From positions 5,046,216 through 5,110,215 of the forward strand of contig NC_014121.1 of the NCBI RefSeq assembly GCF_000025565.1: 64,000 nt of DNA. The letters are read 5' to 3'. The stretch's first letter is position 1, and every line of letters begins with the position of its first letter. A program made the position numbers and the translations under genes. Source of the stretch: Enterobacter cloacae subsp. cloacae ATCC 13047. GTDB lineage: Bacteria; Pseudomonadota; Gammaproteobacteria; Enterobacterales; Enterobacteriaceae. Below, in pieces: positions 1 through 10,512 of the stretch. Under the pieces are notes generated by a model. The model was not told the origin of the DNA, did not search any database, and saw only the letters and a program-made list of their open reading frames with translations.

Positions 1-9
1 GACACGCAA
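1..9 (-). CDS. pdeK: Probable first codons of pdeK (yhjK), cyclic-di-GMP phosphodiesterase; cut by window edge
   Basis: On the minus strand a TTG at 7-9 is followed by CGT GTC, giving M-R-V, the first three residues of E. coli PdeK. A GGAGAG Shine-Dalgarno-like stretch lies about five bases before it. In E. coli pdeK follows bcsC in the same direction, so position and sequence agree. PdeK is a membrane GGDEF/EAL protein that degrades c-di-GMP, the activator of the cellulose synthase encoded beside it. Only three codons are visible, so the call rests mainly on synteny. Confidence 0.5.
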
Positions 10-38
10 AATGACTCTCCACAGAACTCGAAGCGCAG

Positions 39-75
39 GGCGCACCAGGGTGTAAACCTGGCGCGCCTGAGTATA
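39..75 (-). promoter_or_regulatory. bcsC-pdeK intergenic hairpin and possible -10 box
   Basis: Between the bcsC stop and the pdeK start, an 11-bp stem (39-49 paired with 57-67, one G-U pair, 7-base loop) sits just downstream of TATACT read on the minus strand (70-75). No good -35 is visible and no U-run follows the hairpin, so it is not a classical terminator. It could be a partial terminator, an mRNA-stabilising hairpin at the end of bcsC, or lie at the start of a pdeK transcript. Confidence 0.35.
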
Positions 76-128
76 CCCGATCGCCGCACTTTTAAGAGAG
101 ACTTACAAATGGATTAAGTAAAATCCGA

Positions 129-3100
129 TTACCAGTCCGCGTAGGGAATGAGCGGCTGTGGCGGTAAGTCCATATCACCCTGCCAGCCTGCGGCGGAGTA
201 GCGTACATAGAGCAGCGCATGGCTTGGGGTATAGTCTTTCGCTTCCTGAATATCCACGCCAAGACCCACAAACCAGTTGGACGTGACCCGGCGCTCGACA
301 ATGGCCCGCGCGGTATAACCGGTGCCTGAGGAGCTGCTGCCGGTTTCCATCGCCCCCCTGTCGGTGTAGCGGCCTGGCTCATCGACGGGAATGAGTCCCT
401 GAAGGGGATAGCGCAGCACATCGTTGGTTTTAGAGTGAGACCATGAGACAGACCCGCCCAGCTCCCAGGACCAGTTCTCCGTGCGTTTACGCCAGGTGAC
501 CGGCAGCGCAAAGGAGACATATTCCTGCGGGCTATAATAGCCGCCCTGACCCAGGGTATAGCCGCTCAGATCTTTATCGTAGTGCCAGAGCATGTTAGAG
601 ACACCGACAGTCAGGCGCTCGTTGTTTTTATTAATCAGCTTGTAGTAGTAACCGGTCATCCAGCGGACGCGCCAGTTATCCTCTACATTTTTCCCGGTCA
701 GCGATTCCGCATTCAGGCTTGACCAGATGCCGTTCGCCTCGCCTTTATCGTAGCTGATGCTCACGCCACCGCCGGTGGCGCGCACGCCGCCCCAGGTGGT
801 GCCGGTATTGGTGTCTTTTTGCCCGGCAAAGGCCAGCAGAGAGCTGGAGATCGGGCGACGGTGGGCGTTAATGGTGTAGCCGATAGGACCGAGATCGTTG
901 CTATAGCTCACCCCGCCGACCACATCCACCACGTCAAAGCCCATTGGCGTGGTGCCGATATCCCATGCCCAGGTTTTATTCTGCCAGCCCACGGCCACGC
1001 TTGCGCCGTTTGACGTCTGACTGGTGTTGCCACGACATGGCGTTTCGGCACAGGTCCCCCATTTGGGATCGTAGGTGCCGTTGTTGGTGGCAAACGAACC
1101 GGCATCCATATTGACCAGATCGCTGCGGAAGAACATCCGTCCATCAGAGAGCGGCGCATCCACCTGCAGCATGGTGGTGTGGGCTTTCAGGTCGGAGTAG
1201 CCGCCGGTACCGCTGGAGCCCCAGTAGTCGTGCTGCAGCGTAACGTTAACATCCTGCTGGCGATACAAATCACCGGCATCGCTACGCACGCCGCGCTTCA
1301 GCCAGTCATCTTTTTCGTCGTTACGCGTCAGGCGCGTAAAGGTGTCATTGTCTGCCGGACGGATGGTGGTGATGCCAGAGGAGACCATGGCATCTTTATA
1401 GGTCTCCAGCGCCTGCTGAGGCTGGCCATTTTGCGTCTGAAAACGTGCCGCATCACGCAGCACCAGCGCGTTTTCCATTGACGCAGGCTGTGATTTTGCC
1501 TGCGGAATGATGCTGTTGAACGTCTTTTCTGCGGCAGCAGAATCACCCAGCCCCGCCTGCGCCATCGCGATGCGGCGCTGCATGTTGAGCGACAACGGCT
1601 GGCCATTTTGCGTCGCAGGCAGTTTCGCCAGTTCGGCACGCGCAGCGTCTTTGTCGCCCTGCGCACTGTAGATTTCGGTCAGGCCGAGGATCGCATCTTC
1701 GTTTTGTGGCTCGCGCTGCAACACGCCGCTGTATGCCGTTTTTGCTGCACTGAGATCGCCCCGCTGCTGCGCCCAATCCGCCAGGGTTAAATCGATACGG
1801 GTAGAAGCAGGTTGCTGACGAAGAAGATTTTCCGCCTCCTGCTCTTTGCCACTGTCGCGCAGGCGATTGGCGGTATCGAGCACCTGATTACTTTGCAGGC
1901 GGTCTGCAAGCTCCTGAATATTGCCGTTCCACTGGCTGCGCGGCAGCGTCTCCAGATGGGCCAGCGCGGCACGATCCTGGTCGTTACCGGAAAGATAGAG
2001 CCCGTTGGCATACACCTGATCCGGGTCGGTCGGTTTCTGGCTGGCAAGCTGACGCATCAGGGTATCTGCCTGACTGCGCTGGCCTGCGCTGTAGAGATCG
2101 CGCGACAGGCGATAGGTGATCCACACGTCGCCTGGAGAGAGCGCCAGACGACGACGCTGAACCTCGGCGGCCTGGGCGTATTTGCCCTGGTTCTCCAGCT
2201 GCTCGGCCTGGGCGGAGAGCTGTTCGTTGGTCAGGCTACGTTCAATATCATCAATGCTGCGACGCTGGCTGGCGGAGAGCGACTGGATAAACTGCGAGGC
2301 TTTTTCCGGTGACTGTGCGCGATAAATATTGGCCAGTCCGCGGACCGCGTTACTGTTGCCGCTGTCCATGCGTAATGCCTGGCGATAATAGCGCTCGGCG
2401 GCGTCGTTATCTTTACGTGCCGCTGCGGCATCACCCAGCCCCAGCACCGCATAACTGTCGCTATTGTCGATAGTGCGCGCCTGTTGATAATAGCGCTCCG
2501 CCTGTGCCGGGTTATTCGCTTTCAGCGCCGCATCCCCCTGCTGGATCAGCAGCCAGTAACGGTTCACCTTCAGCAAGCTGTCCCATTTGCCGCGGTTATC
2601 GCTCTGCGGATCGAGGGCGATCGCCTTTTCAAACTGTGCCACCGCGCGAGCACGGTCGCCTTTCTGGGAGTATGCCTGGCCCAGCGCGCCAATGGCTTCG
2701 CTGTCGGCATGGTTTGCGCTGACCGCCTTTTGCAGTTCCGCCACCGCCTTATCACCCTGTCCGGCATCCACTGCCGCCAGGCCTTGCGCTTTCGCACGGA
2801 AAGTTGGATCGGCGAGCTGTTTTTGCTGCGCTTCAAGCTGTGAACGCGCGGCGGTTACGTTCTCACCGTCACTGAATACGCTCAGGTACTTTTGCAGCGC
2901 GGAGACGCTGGCATTGCTGACAGGCTGGTCTTTGATCTGCGCATACCACATATCCGACGCCTGGCTTCGGCCATTGCTGGATTTGGCCATCTCCTGCAGC
3001 ACCGCAAAGCCTTCATCACGGCGCCCGGTCTGGAACAGCAGCTGGGCCAGCGTCGACTGCAGCTGCGTATTGCCAGGGCTGCTGCTGTTGATCTTTTTCA

Positions 3101-3611
3101 ACTGGTTAATGGCCGCATTGCGGCGGGCGGGATCTTTCGCCACCACATTCCAGTATTCCGTTGCCACGTCGCCGCCCGGCGGGTTGCCGTCGAACAGCTT
3201 GTCATAGGCGGCAATCGCTTCCTGGGTATGGCCTGTCGTGGCGAGTAAGCGAGCCTGCTGTAACTGCTGGCGGCCATCCGGCGTGGAGAGCAGCATCGTG
3301 TTGCGCGAGGACTGGTACGCGCTGGAACCGGGGGCGATCCCTTTCAGTCTATCCAGCTCTTTTTGCGCGCCGGCGTTGTCGCCCTGACGAAGCAGATAGC
3401 GAAAACGTGCCGCAATAACGTCAGGGTTGTTCGGGTCGATCAGCTCAAGACGATAGAGCGACTGACGCACCAAATCTTCACGCTGCGTCGATTCCCCCAG
3501 GCGCACCTGCTCCAGCAGCTGTTGCTGCTGCGGAGAGTTGACGGCCTGAGCCAGCGGCATCAGCGCCAGGCCAAGCGATAAACTGAGTAGATCTACTGTG
3601 AACTTGCGCAT
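129..3611 (-). CDS. bcsC: BcsC, cellulose exporter (TPR scaffold plus outer-membrane barrel)
   Basis: BcsC carries nascent cellulose across the periplasm and outer membrane. The 1160-residue product has a Sec signal peptide (MRKF start, cleavage near LAQA), then a long run of tetratricopeptide repeats with periodic alanine, leucine and tyrosine to about residue 780, and a C-terminal beta-barrel domain rich in W, Y and G ending in YADW. E. coli BcsC is 1157 residues. The start at 3609-3611 matches the family N-terminus; an in-frame codon four residues upstream is less likely. The gene overlaps the end of bcsZ by 19 bases, so it is last in the bcsRQABZC operon and translationally coupled. Nothing suggests damage. 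Confidence 0.97.
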   Translation of the reverse strand: MRKFTVDLLSLSLGLALMPLAQAVNSPQQQQLLEQVRLGESTQREDLVRQSLYRLELIDPNNPDVIAARFRYLLRQGDNAGAQKELDRLKGIAPGSSAYQSSRNTMLLSTPDGRQQLQQARLLATTGHTQEAIAAYDKLFDGNPPGGDVATEYWNVVAKDPARRNAAINQLKKINSSSPGNTQLQSTLAQLLFQTGRRDEGFAVLQEMAKSSNGRSQASDMWYAQIKDQPVSNASVSALQKYLSVFSDGENVTAARSQLEAQQKQLADPTFRAKAQGLAAVDAGQGDKAVAELQKAVSANHADSEAIGALGQAYSQKGDRARAVAQFEKAIALDPQSDNRGKWDSLLKVNRYWLLIQQGDAALKANNPAQAERYYQQARTIDNSDSYAVLGLGDAAAARKDNDAAERYYRQALRMDSGNSNAVRGLANIYRAQSPEKASQFIQSLSASQRRSIDDIERSLTNEQLSAQAEQLENQGKYAQAAEVQRRRLALSPGDVWITYRLSRDLYSAGQRSQADTLMRQLASQKPTDPDQVYANGLYLSGNDQDRAALAHLETLPRSQWNGNIQELADRLQSNQVLDTANRLRDSGKEQEAENLLRQQPASTRIDLTLADWAQQRGDLSAAKTAYSGVLQREPQNEDAILGLTEIYSAQGDKDAARAELAKLPATQNGQPLSLNMQRRIAMAQAGLGDSAAAEKTFNSIIPQAKSQPASMENALVLRDAARFQTQNGQPQQALETYKDAMVSSGITTIRPADNDTFTRLTRNDEKDDWLKRGVRSDAGDLYRQQDVNVTLQHDYWGSSGTGGYSDLKAHTTMLQVDAPLSDGRMFFRSDLVNMDAGSFATNNGTYDPKWGTCAETPCRGNTSQTSNGASVAVGWQNKTWAWDIGTTPMGFDVVDVVGGVSYSNDLGPIGYTINAHRRPISSSLLAFAGQKDTNTGTTWGGVRATGGGVSISYDKGEANGIWSSLNAESLTGKNVEDNWRVRWMTGYYYKLINKNNERLTVGVSNMLWHYDKDLSGYTLGQGGYYSPQEYVSFALPVTWRKRTENWSWELGGSVSWSHSKTNDVLRYPLQGLIPVDEPGRYTDRGAMETGSSSSGTGYTARAIVERRVTSNWFVGLGVDIQEAKDYTPSHALLYVRYSAAGWQGDMDLPPQPLIPYADW

Positions 3612-4699
3612 TCCTGGCCCCAATCCGGTATTAATTCACCTTTTGTGGTGAAACGAAAACGATGCTGATCCCATCCTTGTCCAAAGAGAGTCAGTACATA
3701 ACTGTAGTAAGCATTATTATCAGGAAAGTGGTCAGCCACGCGCTGGCGCTGGACGGCCTGCGCATCACGCTGTTGTAAAAAAGGCAGCATGGCGGCAGAG
3801 AAGCCGACCGGGCCATTGCCCGTGCGTGCTCCACTCACCACATTCACTTTTTCCGGTGGTACACCCTGTTTTGTTGTGGTGGCGGCCATCGGCCTGAAGC
3901 GCGCCAGCAGCCGGGCTTTTTGAGGATCGTTATCGTTCATCATCCCCACCCAGAGATAGACGCGGATGGCGTCATATCCCCCCACCAGCGGCGGCTCCTG
4001 CTGTAACCGCCAGCCTTTGTTTTTCTGGTATTGCACCCAGTCCGGTGAAAAACCTTTCGGCGCACTCTCCAGCAGCAAGCGCAGATTGGTCTCACGCAGG
4101 GTGGTCCACGGGGCGCCAAAACGCGTGAAGTAGCTTGCGAGCTGTGGTGGAAGATAGCTGGGATTAAAACGCCAGGCGTTCTCATCGACAAAGCCAACTT
4201 TACCGGGCAGCAGCATCAGACCGAGGCCAGGTACTTTCACCACTTCTTCGCGGGCGATGCGCTCGAGTAGCGCCTTGCCCGTATGGGTATAGTCAGCGTC
4301 TTTCCATAACCGCCCCGCTTCAAGCAGGGACCAGGCGATCCAGATATCGGCATCCGAGGCGGAATTGGTATCGATAACCGCCCAGGTGTCTTTGTCTTTT
4401 TGCCCCCATAACCAGGCGGGGAGCGTGTCGTCGAGATGCCCCCCGGCAAGGTTATCCCGCGTCCATGCCAGCACCTTGTCGAACGCTTTACGGTCATTCG
4501 CGGCGAGGGCAAAGAACAGCGCGTAGCTTTGCCCTTCCGAGGTAGTGATTTTACGCGTGTCGCTGGGATCAATGACCCGCCCGCCCTCGCTGATGTAATC
4601 CTGTTTAAATTTCTCCCAGGCAGGCCAGGTACAGGCGGCGCGCAGAGGCGCCGCTGCCAACATCAACGCAATGACACACCAGCGAAAGGCTTTCATCAC
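3593..4699 (-). CDS. bcsZ: BcsZ, periplasmic endo-1,4-beta-glucanase (GH8)
   Basis: This periplasmic glycoside hydrolase family 8 cellulase trims cellulose during export and is needed for normal polymer assembly. The 368-residue product has a signal peptide ending near LRAAC. It keeps the two catalytic acids known from E. coli BcsZ: Glu55 in the SEGQSY motif (general acid) and Asp243 in the GGYDAIR motif (base). Numbering is from a GTG at 4697-4699; an ATG directly after it at 4694-4696 is an equally good start. It begins three bases after the bcsB stop and overlaps bcsC by 19 bases, so it is translated as part of the synthase operon. Confidence 0.96.
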   Translation of the reverse strand: MMKAFRWCVIALMLAAAPLRAACTWPAWEKFKQDYISEGGRVIDPSDTRKITTSEGQSYALFFALAANDRKAFDKVLAWTRDNLAGGHLDDTLPAWLWGQKDKDTWAVIDTNSASDADIWIAWSLLEAGRLWKDADYTHTGKALLERIAREEVVKVPGLGLMLLPGKVGFVDENAWRFNPSYLPPQLASYFTRFGAPWTTLRETNLRLLLESAPKGFSPDWVQYQKNKGWRLQQEPPLVGGYDAIRVYLWVGMMNDNDPQKARLLARFRPMAATTTKQGVPPEKVNVVSGARTGNGPVGFSAAMLPFLQQRDAQAVQRQRVADHFPDNNAYYSYVLTLFGQGWDQHRFRFTTKGELIPDWGQECASSQ

Positions 4700-4702
4700 A
4701 TC

Positions 4703-7126
4703 TTACTCATGATCCGGATTCAGGCGACGACGGCTGATGATACGCAGCAGACGCCACAGCACCCAGGCCAGCAGCACCACGCTGACTGCGGCCAGGATAG
4801 CGAGCAGAATCGGATGGTTAGAGAGCGCATACCACAGACGTTCGAACCATGGCAGATGCCCCACATAGTACACATCGCCTACGCGCAGGCTGTTCACGCC
4901 CGACTCACGGATCACCGACACAGAGCCGAACATCGCGGCACGTTTACCGCTGTCGTTCATCGCACTGTTGAGCAGTTCGTAGCCACGCGGGCTGTCTGCG
5001 AGCAGGGCAATCACGCTACGCTGATCGTTATACGGTGACTGGAAGCCGACCACGGCCGCCATCGCCCCCTGAGACGTGACAGCCGTCTGCGCGCTGGCTT
5101 TACGATCGTTGATATCCGGCATGATGCTCGGGAACTCGGTCTGACGCAGCGGCGTGTTAACCCAGGACTGGGCTGCCTGAACCAGCAGATCGATACGCTT
5201 CTCATCCTTCAGCTTATCCGGGATGGAACCGATCACCATGATGTCCGCATCTTTGTTCTGAATTTGAGCGCCATCATCCGTCAGGGTAACGTTAATCGCC
5301 GGCAGGCCCGTTTGCGCGCCTACGGTCGCCATGGTGTCCAGCAGCGTCGTCACCTGCCCTTCATTTGGCGCTTTTGGCATCACAACAATGGATTCAGACA
5401 GGTCCGCCATACGGCTGAACGGGAAGCCCGCGTTAGCAAATGCCCGCAGATCCGGCATGGCGAGGAAGTGATAGTACTTCGAGAAGTCGATGGTCGATTC
5501 ATCGCCAATCACGACGTGGTTCTGCACCGGCTGGAAGGTGATGCAGTTGTCCACCGAACCGCCCGGCATTGGATTCATGTACTGGAAATCAAAGCGCAGC
5601 TGGTTTACCGCCCCGAGCTTCAGCGCCGGGATGGAGACATCGGTTTTACCATCCAGCAGCCCCTGCAGTACCGGCAAACGCAGCAGCAGACGGTTCGTTT
5701 CCTGATTACTCACCAAATTAAACGACTGAAGGAACTGGTTATTCAGGCTGATATCCATGCGCGAACTGTCTTTGGTTGACGGCGCGGTGTAACGATAGTT
5801 CATGTTCATATCGATACCGGTGGTGCGCAGCAGATACAGGTCCGGCGGCAGGTTCAGCGACAGGCTGACAGGAGACGGCTCAATCCCTGTCGACTGCAGC
5901 TGCTCTTCATAGGTTTTCAGCTCGCCGAAGGTGACGGCGCGGTCGGTACGTACCCAGTTTGGCGCGTCATAAGGTTTACGTGCCAGCAGCGGCTTGACCT
6001 CATCGACAATTACGCTGCTGCCGCGGAACAGGATATTCCCCTGCGCAATCGCTTTTGCCGCCTGCACCAGGTCTTTCTCATCACGCCCGAAAACCACCAG
6101 CAGCTTCACATACGGGTTATCCGGGTGGCTTATCATCTCAATGGTCGGCGCTTTGACATCCGGGTGCTCACGCAGGAAAGCAGGACGCTTCGCGTTGGTC
6201 GCAAAGATGATGGCATTTCTGTCAGGGATCTTGTCATACATAACCGGGAAGTTCTGCCCGCGCCAGCCGGAACGGGAGCCGAACCAGGAGGCCACGATGG
6301 TCGCTGCCAGTTGCTCCGTGACGTCCGGTGAGGACGCAAAGACCATCGGCAGGTTTAACGGGCGATTATCACGCGGATCGAAGAACGGCACCGGGAACGC
6401 GGAGAGATCGTTTTTCAGCGCCAGCGACTGGTAGGTCATCTGCAGCGATGAGTTACGCCCGACATCCATCCACAGCGTGTTGCTGGCCGGGTTTTCGCAG
6501 ACGTCACGGTAATGGCCCACGAATTCCAGACGGATACGGTTAAAGTCGGTGATAAACAGCGGGTTGATCGGCACCTGAGCCAGGGTTTTCTTACCCAACT
6601 GCTCTTTGGTGACCGGCAGCACGTCCATCAGCTCGTCATTCAGGTAGACCTTCAGCTGAGACTGGGTCGGCAGCAGCGAAGGAGAAGGGGTATATTCCAG
6701 GTTCAGCACCGCCTTCGACACAACCTCATCGCTGCGCATACCAAACTCAACGCCGCCTTTAGGATTGACGCCGCGCAGCACCATGCTGCCCGGAGGCGGC
6801 GCAATTTGCGCAAAGGTGAGCTTCACGTCCCGCGACGGGGCATTCTCCGTGACAACAGGCGCATTAGCCCCCGGAACACCCGGCATCACCTGTCCCACAA
6901 CCTGTGCGTCGGCCGGCAGGGTATTTCCCGCTGTCGGCTGGTTGGGAACGACGTTTTCTGTTTGACCGGGCGCCGCGGTGACTACCGGTTCGGTCGCTTG
7001 CGACACCACAGGCACCGTAGGAGCTGGCGTGGCCGTGGCGTTATCAGGCGCTGCGTTAGCCATTGTTGCAGGGAGCGTACTCATCCCCATTGCCACTGCA
7101 CATAACCAGGAAAGTTTTGTTTTCAT
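4703..7126 (-). CDS. bcsB: BcsB, periplasmic cellulose synthase subunit
   Basis: BcsB is the membrane-anchored periplasmic partner of BcsA that guides the glucan chain. The 807-residue product has a signal peptide (MKTKLSW start), carbohydrate-binding and flavodoxin-like domains, and one C-terminal transmembrane helix (around residues 770-790) followed by a basic tail (RIISRRRLN). The start at 7124-7126 is chosen because it gives the signal peptide; the longer open frame lacks one. It is about 28 residues longer than E. coli BcsB (779). The extra length is a Pro/Thr/Val-rich linker at about residues 25-90, just after the signal peptide. It starts 10 bases after the bcsA stop. Confidence 0.96.
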   Translation of the reverse strand: MKTKLSWLCAVAMGMSTLPATMANAAPDNATATPAPTVPVVSQATEPVVTAAPGQTENVVPNQPTAGNTLPADAQVVGQVMPGVPGANAPVVTENAPSRDVKLTFAQIAPPPGSMVLRGVNPKGGVEFGMRSDEVVSKAVLNLEYTPSPSLLPTQSQLKVYLNDELMDVLPVTKEQLGKKTLAQVPINPLFITDFNRIRLEFVGHYRDVCENPASNTLWMDVGRNSSLQMTYQSLALKNDLSAFPVPFFDPRDNRPLNLPMVFASSPDVTEQLAATIVASWFGSRSGWRGQNFPVMYDKIPDRNAIIFATNAKRPAFLREHPDVKAPTIEMISHPDNPYVKLLVVFGRDEKDLVQAAKAIAQGNILFRGSSVIVDEVKPLLARKPYDAPNWVRTDRAVTFGELKTYEEQLQSTGIEPSPVSLSLNLPPDLYLLRTTGIDMNMNYRYTAPSTKDSSRMDISLNNQFLQSFNLVSNQETNRLLLRLPVLQGLLDGKTDVSIPALKLGAVNQLRFDFQYMNPMPGGSVDNCITFQPVQNHVVIGDESTIDFSKYYHFLAMPDLRAFANAGFPFSRMADLSESIVVMPKAPNEGQVTTLLDTMATVGAQTGLPAINVTLTDDGAQIQNKDADIMVIGSIPDKLKDEKRIDLLVQAAQSWVNTPLRQTEFPSIMPDINDRKASAQTAVTSQGAMAAVVGFQSPYNDQRSVIALLADSPRGYELLNSAMNDSGKRAAMFGSVSVIRESGVNSLRVGDVYYVGHLPWFERLWYALSNHPILLAILAAVSVVLLAWVLWRLLRIISRRRLNPDHE

Positions 7127-7136
7127 CGCGTTATCA

Positions 7137-9752
7137 TCATTGTTGAGCCATAACCGGGTCCGCCTGCTTCGCCTCATCCCGCTCAGGACGACGAGGAATG
7201 AACGACACGACCCAGGAAACCAGCGAAGTAAGTGACCGGAAAATTATTTTCACCGACGACGGGGCAAATTCTGCAAGGTGACGATAGCCACGGAACCCCA
7301 GCTTCAGAATATCCAGCAGGCTTTCCAGAGGTTTATCTTCCGGGAAGCTGTCCTGCCAGAGAGCCCACGTATCCGCGCGGGCAAACGTACACTGCACAAA
7401 ATCAATATGTTGCTTCCTGGTCAGCGGCATCAGCTGCAGACCCACTTCATTGCCTGCCACACGCACAACCTGTGTCGGGAAGACATACTCCTGCTGGCCA
7501 CGCTTAAGCAACAGGTTAACCTTCTGCCCTTCCAGCACCTTCGCCTGACCGTTGATTTTGATACCCAGACCACCGTCGGAGAAGTCATGAACGGTACAGG
7601 AGAAGAGATGACCATCTTCACGGGCTAACGCCGCAGGCATGCTGATTTCAACACGATGCGCGCGACGTACCTGCTTGCTCTCCACTGATACCGCCACTGC
7701 GCCGCCAAGGATAATCAGGTTGTAAAATACCCATGCCATACTGACGAACACCGTCAGGATTTCGTTTTCCGGACCGTAGAAGTAGCGCCAGATACCGGCA
7801 ATCACCCCCACAATGTTCAGCAGCACCAGGAAGATGTACGGACGGGAGATCACCCAGTCGACATACTCCTCTTCCACCAGGCCACCCTTCGCGGTGACGT
7901 TAAACTTGCCTTTATGCGGGTTAATCAGCGCGACCATCGTTGGCGGCGCGATGTACCAGGCCAGCACCGTTTCGTAGATTTCACTCCAGAATGAGTGGCG
8001 ATACTTGCCCTGAATCTTCGAGTTGGTCAGGCTCGCGTGGATCATGTGCGGCAGAACAAACAGCGCAATCATCAGCGCGGGCGCGTAGATGATATAGGCG
8101 TGAAGAAGCAGGAACGCCAGCGGCGCGGTCAGGAAGATCAGCCGCGGAATACCGGATAAGAAGTGGAACATGGCGTTGACATAGCACAGACGTTGCGCCA
8201 GCTTGAGGCCTTTACCCAACAGCGGGTTATCAAGACGGAAAATTTGTACCATCCCGCGCGCCCAGCGAATACGCTGGCCGATATGCGCCGACAGGGATTC
8301 CGTCGCCAGACCGGCCGCCTGAGGGATACGCATATAGGCCGAGGTATAGCCGCGACGGTGCAGGCGTAGCGAGGTATGGGCATCTTCAGTGACCGTTTCA
8401 ACCGCGATGCCGCCAATTTCATCCAGCGGTTTACGGCGGATAACCGCACAGGAACCGCAGAAGAAGGTCGCATCCCACATGTCGTTGCCGTCCTGCACCA
8501 GGCCATAGAACAGCGTGCCTTCGTTCGGGGTCTTACGGAAACGGCCGAGGTTACGTTCAAACGGATCCGGCGAGAAGAAATGGTGCGGCGTCTGCATCAT
8601 CGCCAGCGCTTTCTCTTTCAGGAACCAGCCCATCGTCATCTGCAGGAACGAGCGCGTCGGCACGTGGTCGCAGTCAAAGATGGAGACAAACTCCCCTGTC
8701 GCATACTTCAGCGCGTTGTTGATGTTCCCGGCTTTGGCATGTTCGTGAGAGGTACGGGCGATATACTCAACGCCCACCTCTTGCGCGAACTCACGGAACG
8801 CGGCCCGACCGCCGTCATCCAGGATCCAGATTTTGAGCTTATCTTTGGGCCAGTCGATACCCAGCGCGGCGTAAATGGTATTTTTCACCACGCTCAGATC
8901 TTCGTTATAGGTCGGCACAAAGAGATCGACAGTCGGCCACTGCGACGTATCTTTTGGCAGCGGAACCGGCTGGCGGTTGAGCGGCCAGATCACCTGGAAA
9001 TAGCCCAACACCAGCACGATCCAGGCGTACGTTTCAGCAAACAGCAGCACCAGACCGCATACCAGACTGACCGGGTCATCCCAGTTCAGCGTTGAGGTAT
9101 AACGCCACCAGATATAGCGGCAGGAGACGGTCAGTGATAACACAATCAACATCAGGGCGGAGAAGCGCCCCGGTATACGCCGCACCAGCAGCGCCACGCC
9201 CCACAGCAGGATCAGGAAAGTGAACTGCGCCAGCGGGTTAAAGGGTTGCGTGATACAGACCAGCGCCAGAATGAGCGAGAAGACAACAATCACGCCCAGA
9301 ATAAAACGCCGTAAACCCGGATGCAGATGCCCGAGTTCTTTATGGTTATCCAGATGGCTGGTCTTATCGCCCACGCGGTCAGGCAGCCTGTCCAGCCACT
9401 GATGATAGCGTTCGCGTAAAAGCTGGACCCGGCTGAAGCTGCGCCAGTGCGGCGTCTTTTTCTCCTGCCGCGGCGACGTAACCACCAGCCAGATGGCCTG
9501 AATGATGTACCGCGCCGGATCTAACGGCCGTGGACGGTCAGGATTAATGTGCGGATACAATTCACTGTGTCGCGCACGAATGCGCTGCCAGCGGGGGTGC
9601 TCGAGGGGGATGAACATCCAGGCCAGAATCATCCAGAAACAGCCGAACGCGGCGCTAAATGCCGAGGCACCATGCCGGCGATAATGCCGGTAATGGTCGC
9701 TTAAACGCGAACTGACCGGCGGGATGAGTAACCAGCTGGCGAGTCGACTCAT
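7137..9752 (-). CDS. bcsA: BcsA, cellulose synthase catalytic subunit (UDP-forming, c-di-GMP activated)
   Basis: BcsA is an inner-membrane GT2 glycosyltransferase that polymerises UDP-glucose to beta-1,4-glucan and threads it through its own channel. The 871-residue protein shows N-terminal transmembrane helices, then catalytic motifs DDGGR, FDCDH (DxD), VTEDAH (TED) and QRIRW (Q-x-x-R-W), more helices, and a C-terminal PilZ domain with the RxxxR c-di-GMP motif (RRAHR near residue 690). The start at 9750-9752 matches E. coli (872 residues) and overlaps the bcsQ stop in an ATGA junction, implying translational coupling. The longer open frame upstream is rejected. All motifs for activity and allosteric activation are present. 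Confidence 0.98.
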   Translation of the reverse strand: MSRLASWLLIPPVSSRLSDHYRHYRRHGASAFSAAFGCFWMILAWMFIPLEHPRWQRIRARHSELYPHINPDRPRPLDPARYIIQAIWLVVTSPRQEKKTPHWRSFSRVQLLRERYHQWLDRLPDRVGDKTSHLDNHKELGHLHPGLRRFILGVIVVFSLILALVCITQPFNPLAQFTFLILLWGVALLVRRIPGRFSALMLIVLSLTVSCRYIWWRYTSTLNWDDPVSLVCGLVLLFAETYAWIVLVLGYFQVIWPLNRQPVPLPKDTSQWPTVDLFVPTYNEDLSVVKNTIYAALGIDWPKDKLKIWILDDGGRAAFREFAQEVGVEYIARTSHEHAKAGNINNALKYATGEFVSIFDCDHVPTRSFLQMTMGWFLKEKALAMMQTPHHFFSPDPFERNLGRFRKTPNEGTLFYGLVQDGNDMWDATFFCGSCAVIRRKPLDEIGGIAVETVTEDAHTSLRLHRRGYTSAYMRIPQAAGLATESLSAHIGQRIRWARGMVQIFRLDNPLLGKGLKLAQRLCYVNAMFHFLSGIPRLIFLTAPLAFLLLHAYIIYAPALMIALFVLPHMIHASLTNSKIQGKYRHSFWSEIYETVLAWYIAPPTMVALINPHKGKFNVTAKGGLVEEEYVDWVISRPYIFLVLLNIVGVIAGIWRYFYGPENEILTVFVSMAWVFYNLIILGGAVAVSVESKQVRRAHRVEISMPAALAREDGHLFSCTVHDFSDGGLGIKINGQAKVLEGQKVNLLLKRGQQEYVFPTQVVRVAGNEVGLQLMPLTRKQHIDFVQCTFARADTWALWQDSFPEDKPLESLLDILKLGFRGYRHLAEFAPSSVKIIFRSLTSLVSWVVSFIPRRPERDEAKQADPVMAQQ

Positions 9753-10501
9753 ACCGTACCCCTGGCAGGATCCGCCTCTTGGGCGAAGTGCAGCAGACAC
9801 CAGTTCGCCAGCGTCAGGATCTCTTCTGCCGCCAGCGAATCACTACGATACTCGCCAAGTGGCTGTTTGGAGGCGAGGCATTCCGCCATCCCCTCATCAC
9901 GATGGATCACAATCGGCAGCAGACGACGCTGGCTTTGCAGCCAGACCTGATACAGATCGTCCTGGATCTGGCTGCCAATGCGTAAATCGTTAATCAGGAT
10001 ATGGCTATTCTGTGGCAACCCCTGCTGATGTAGACGGATATGGCAATTGGCATCGACGTTCACAATGGAGAGCACGTGGTCGCACTGGGCAATCAGCTGT
10101 CGGGTCAGCGTGCCGGCACCGTGCGGCAGATCCAGCAGGATCCACTGATAATGGCCTTTTTCTTTGAGGCTCTGCAGCGCGAGTGTGAATTGCGAAAATA
10201 AACGCTGATAGGCGGCTTCATTCTCACGCTCTGTCGTGGTCAGTTGACCAAACGGCAGGAGATCGAGCTGGGAGGTGTAACGCAGACCCGCATCACGCCA
10301 GTCTTTATCATCAAGCAACGCGCGGGCCCAACCCTCTGTACGGGTAAAGTCGACGTTAAATGACATACGCAGCAAATTGTCGGCGCAGGCGTCAATCACC
10401 AGCACCGATTCACCTAAAAGCTGTAATGACCACGCCAGCGCCGCGGTAACGGATGTTGTACCCACTCCACCACGGACGCCCTGTAATCCGAGTATGGCCA
10501 T
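9749..10501 (-). CDS. bcsQ: BcsQ, MinD/ParA-like ATPase of the cellulose secretion complex
   Basis: BcsQ is a SIMIBI-class ATPase that, with BcsR, binds the cytosolic face of the synthase complex and is required for cellulose production. The 250-residue product carries the family's P-loop variant GVRGGVGTTS, in which the lysines of the classical ParA Walker A are replaced; this is also seen in E. coli BcsQ. The reading frame is intact, unlike the nonsense allele described in E. coli K-12. The ATG at 10499-10501 is preceded by AAGGGAG seven bases upstream; the codon before it is TTG and is not needed. It lies 11 bases after bcsR and overlaps bcsA by ATGA. Confidence 0.96.
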   Translation of the reverse strand: MAILGLQGVRGGVGTTSVTAALAWSLQLLGESVLVIDACADNLLRMSFNVDFTRTEGWARALLDDKDWRDAGLRYTSQLDLLPFGQLTTTERENEAAYQRLFSQFTLALQSLKEKGHYQWILLDLPHGAGTLTRQLIAQCDHVLSIVNVDANCHIRLHQQGLPQNSHILINDLRIGSQIQDDLYQVWLQSQRRLLPIVIHRDEGMAECLASKQPLGEYRSDSLAAEEILTLANWCLLHFAQEADPARGTV

Positions 10502-10512
10502 CAATGGCTCCC

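Noticed and set aside
1812..3581. Long plus-strand frames over bcsC (up to 206 codons)
   Set aside because: They mirror the codon bias of the TPR-encoding minus-strand gene and have no recognisable product or ribosome-binding context.
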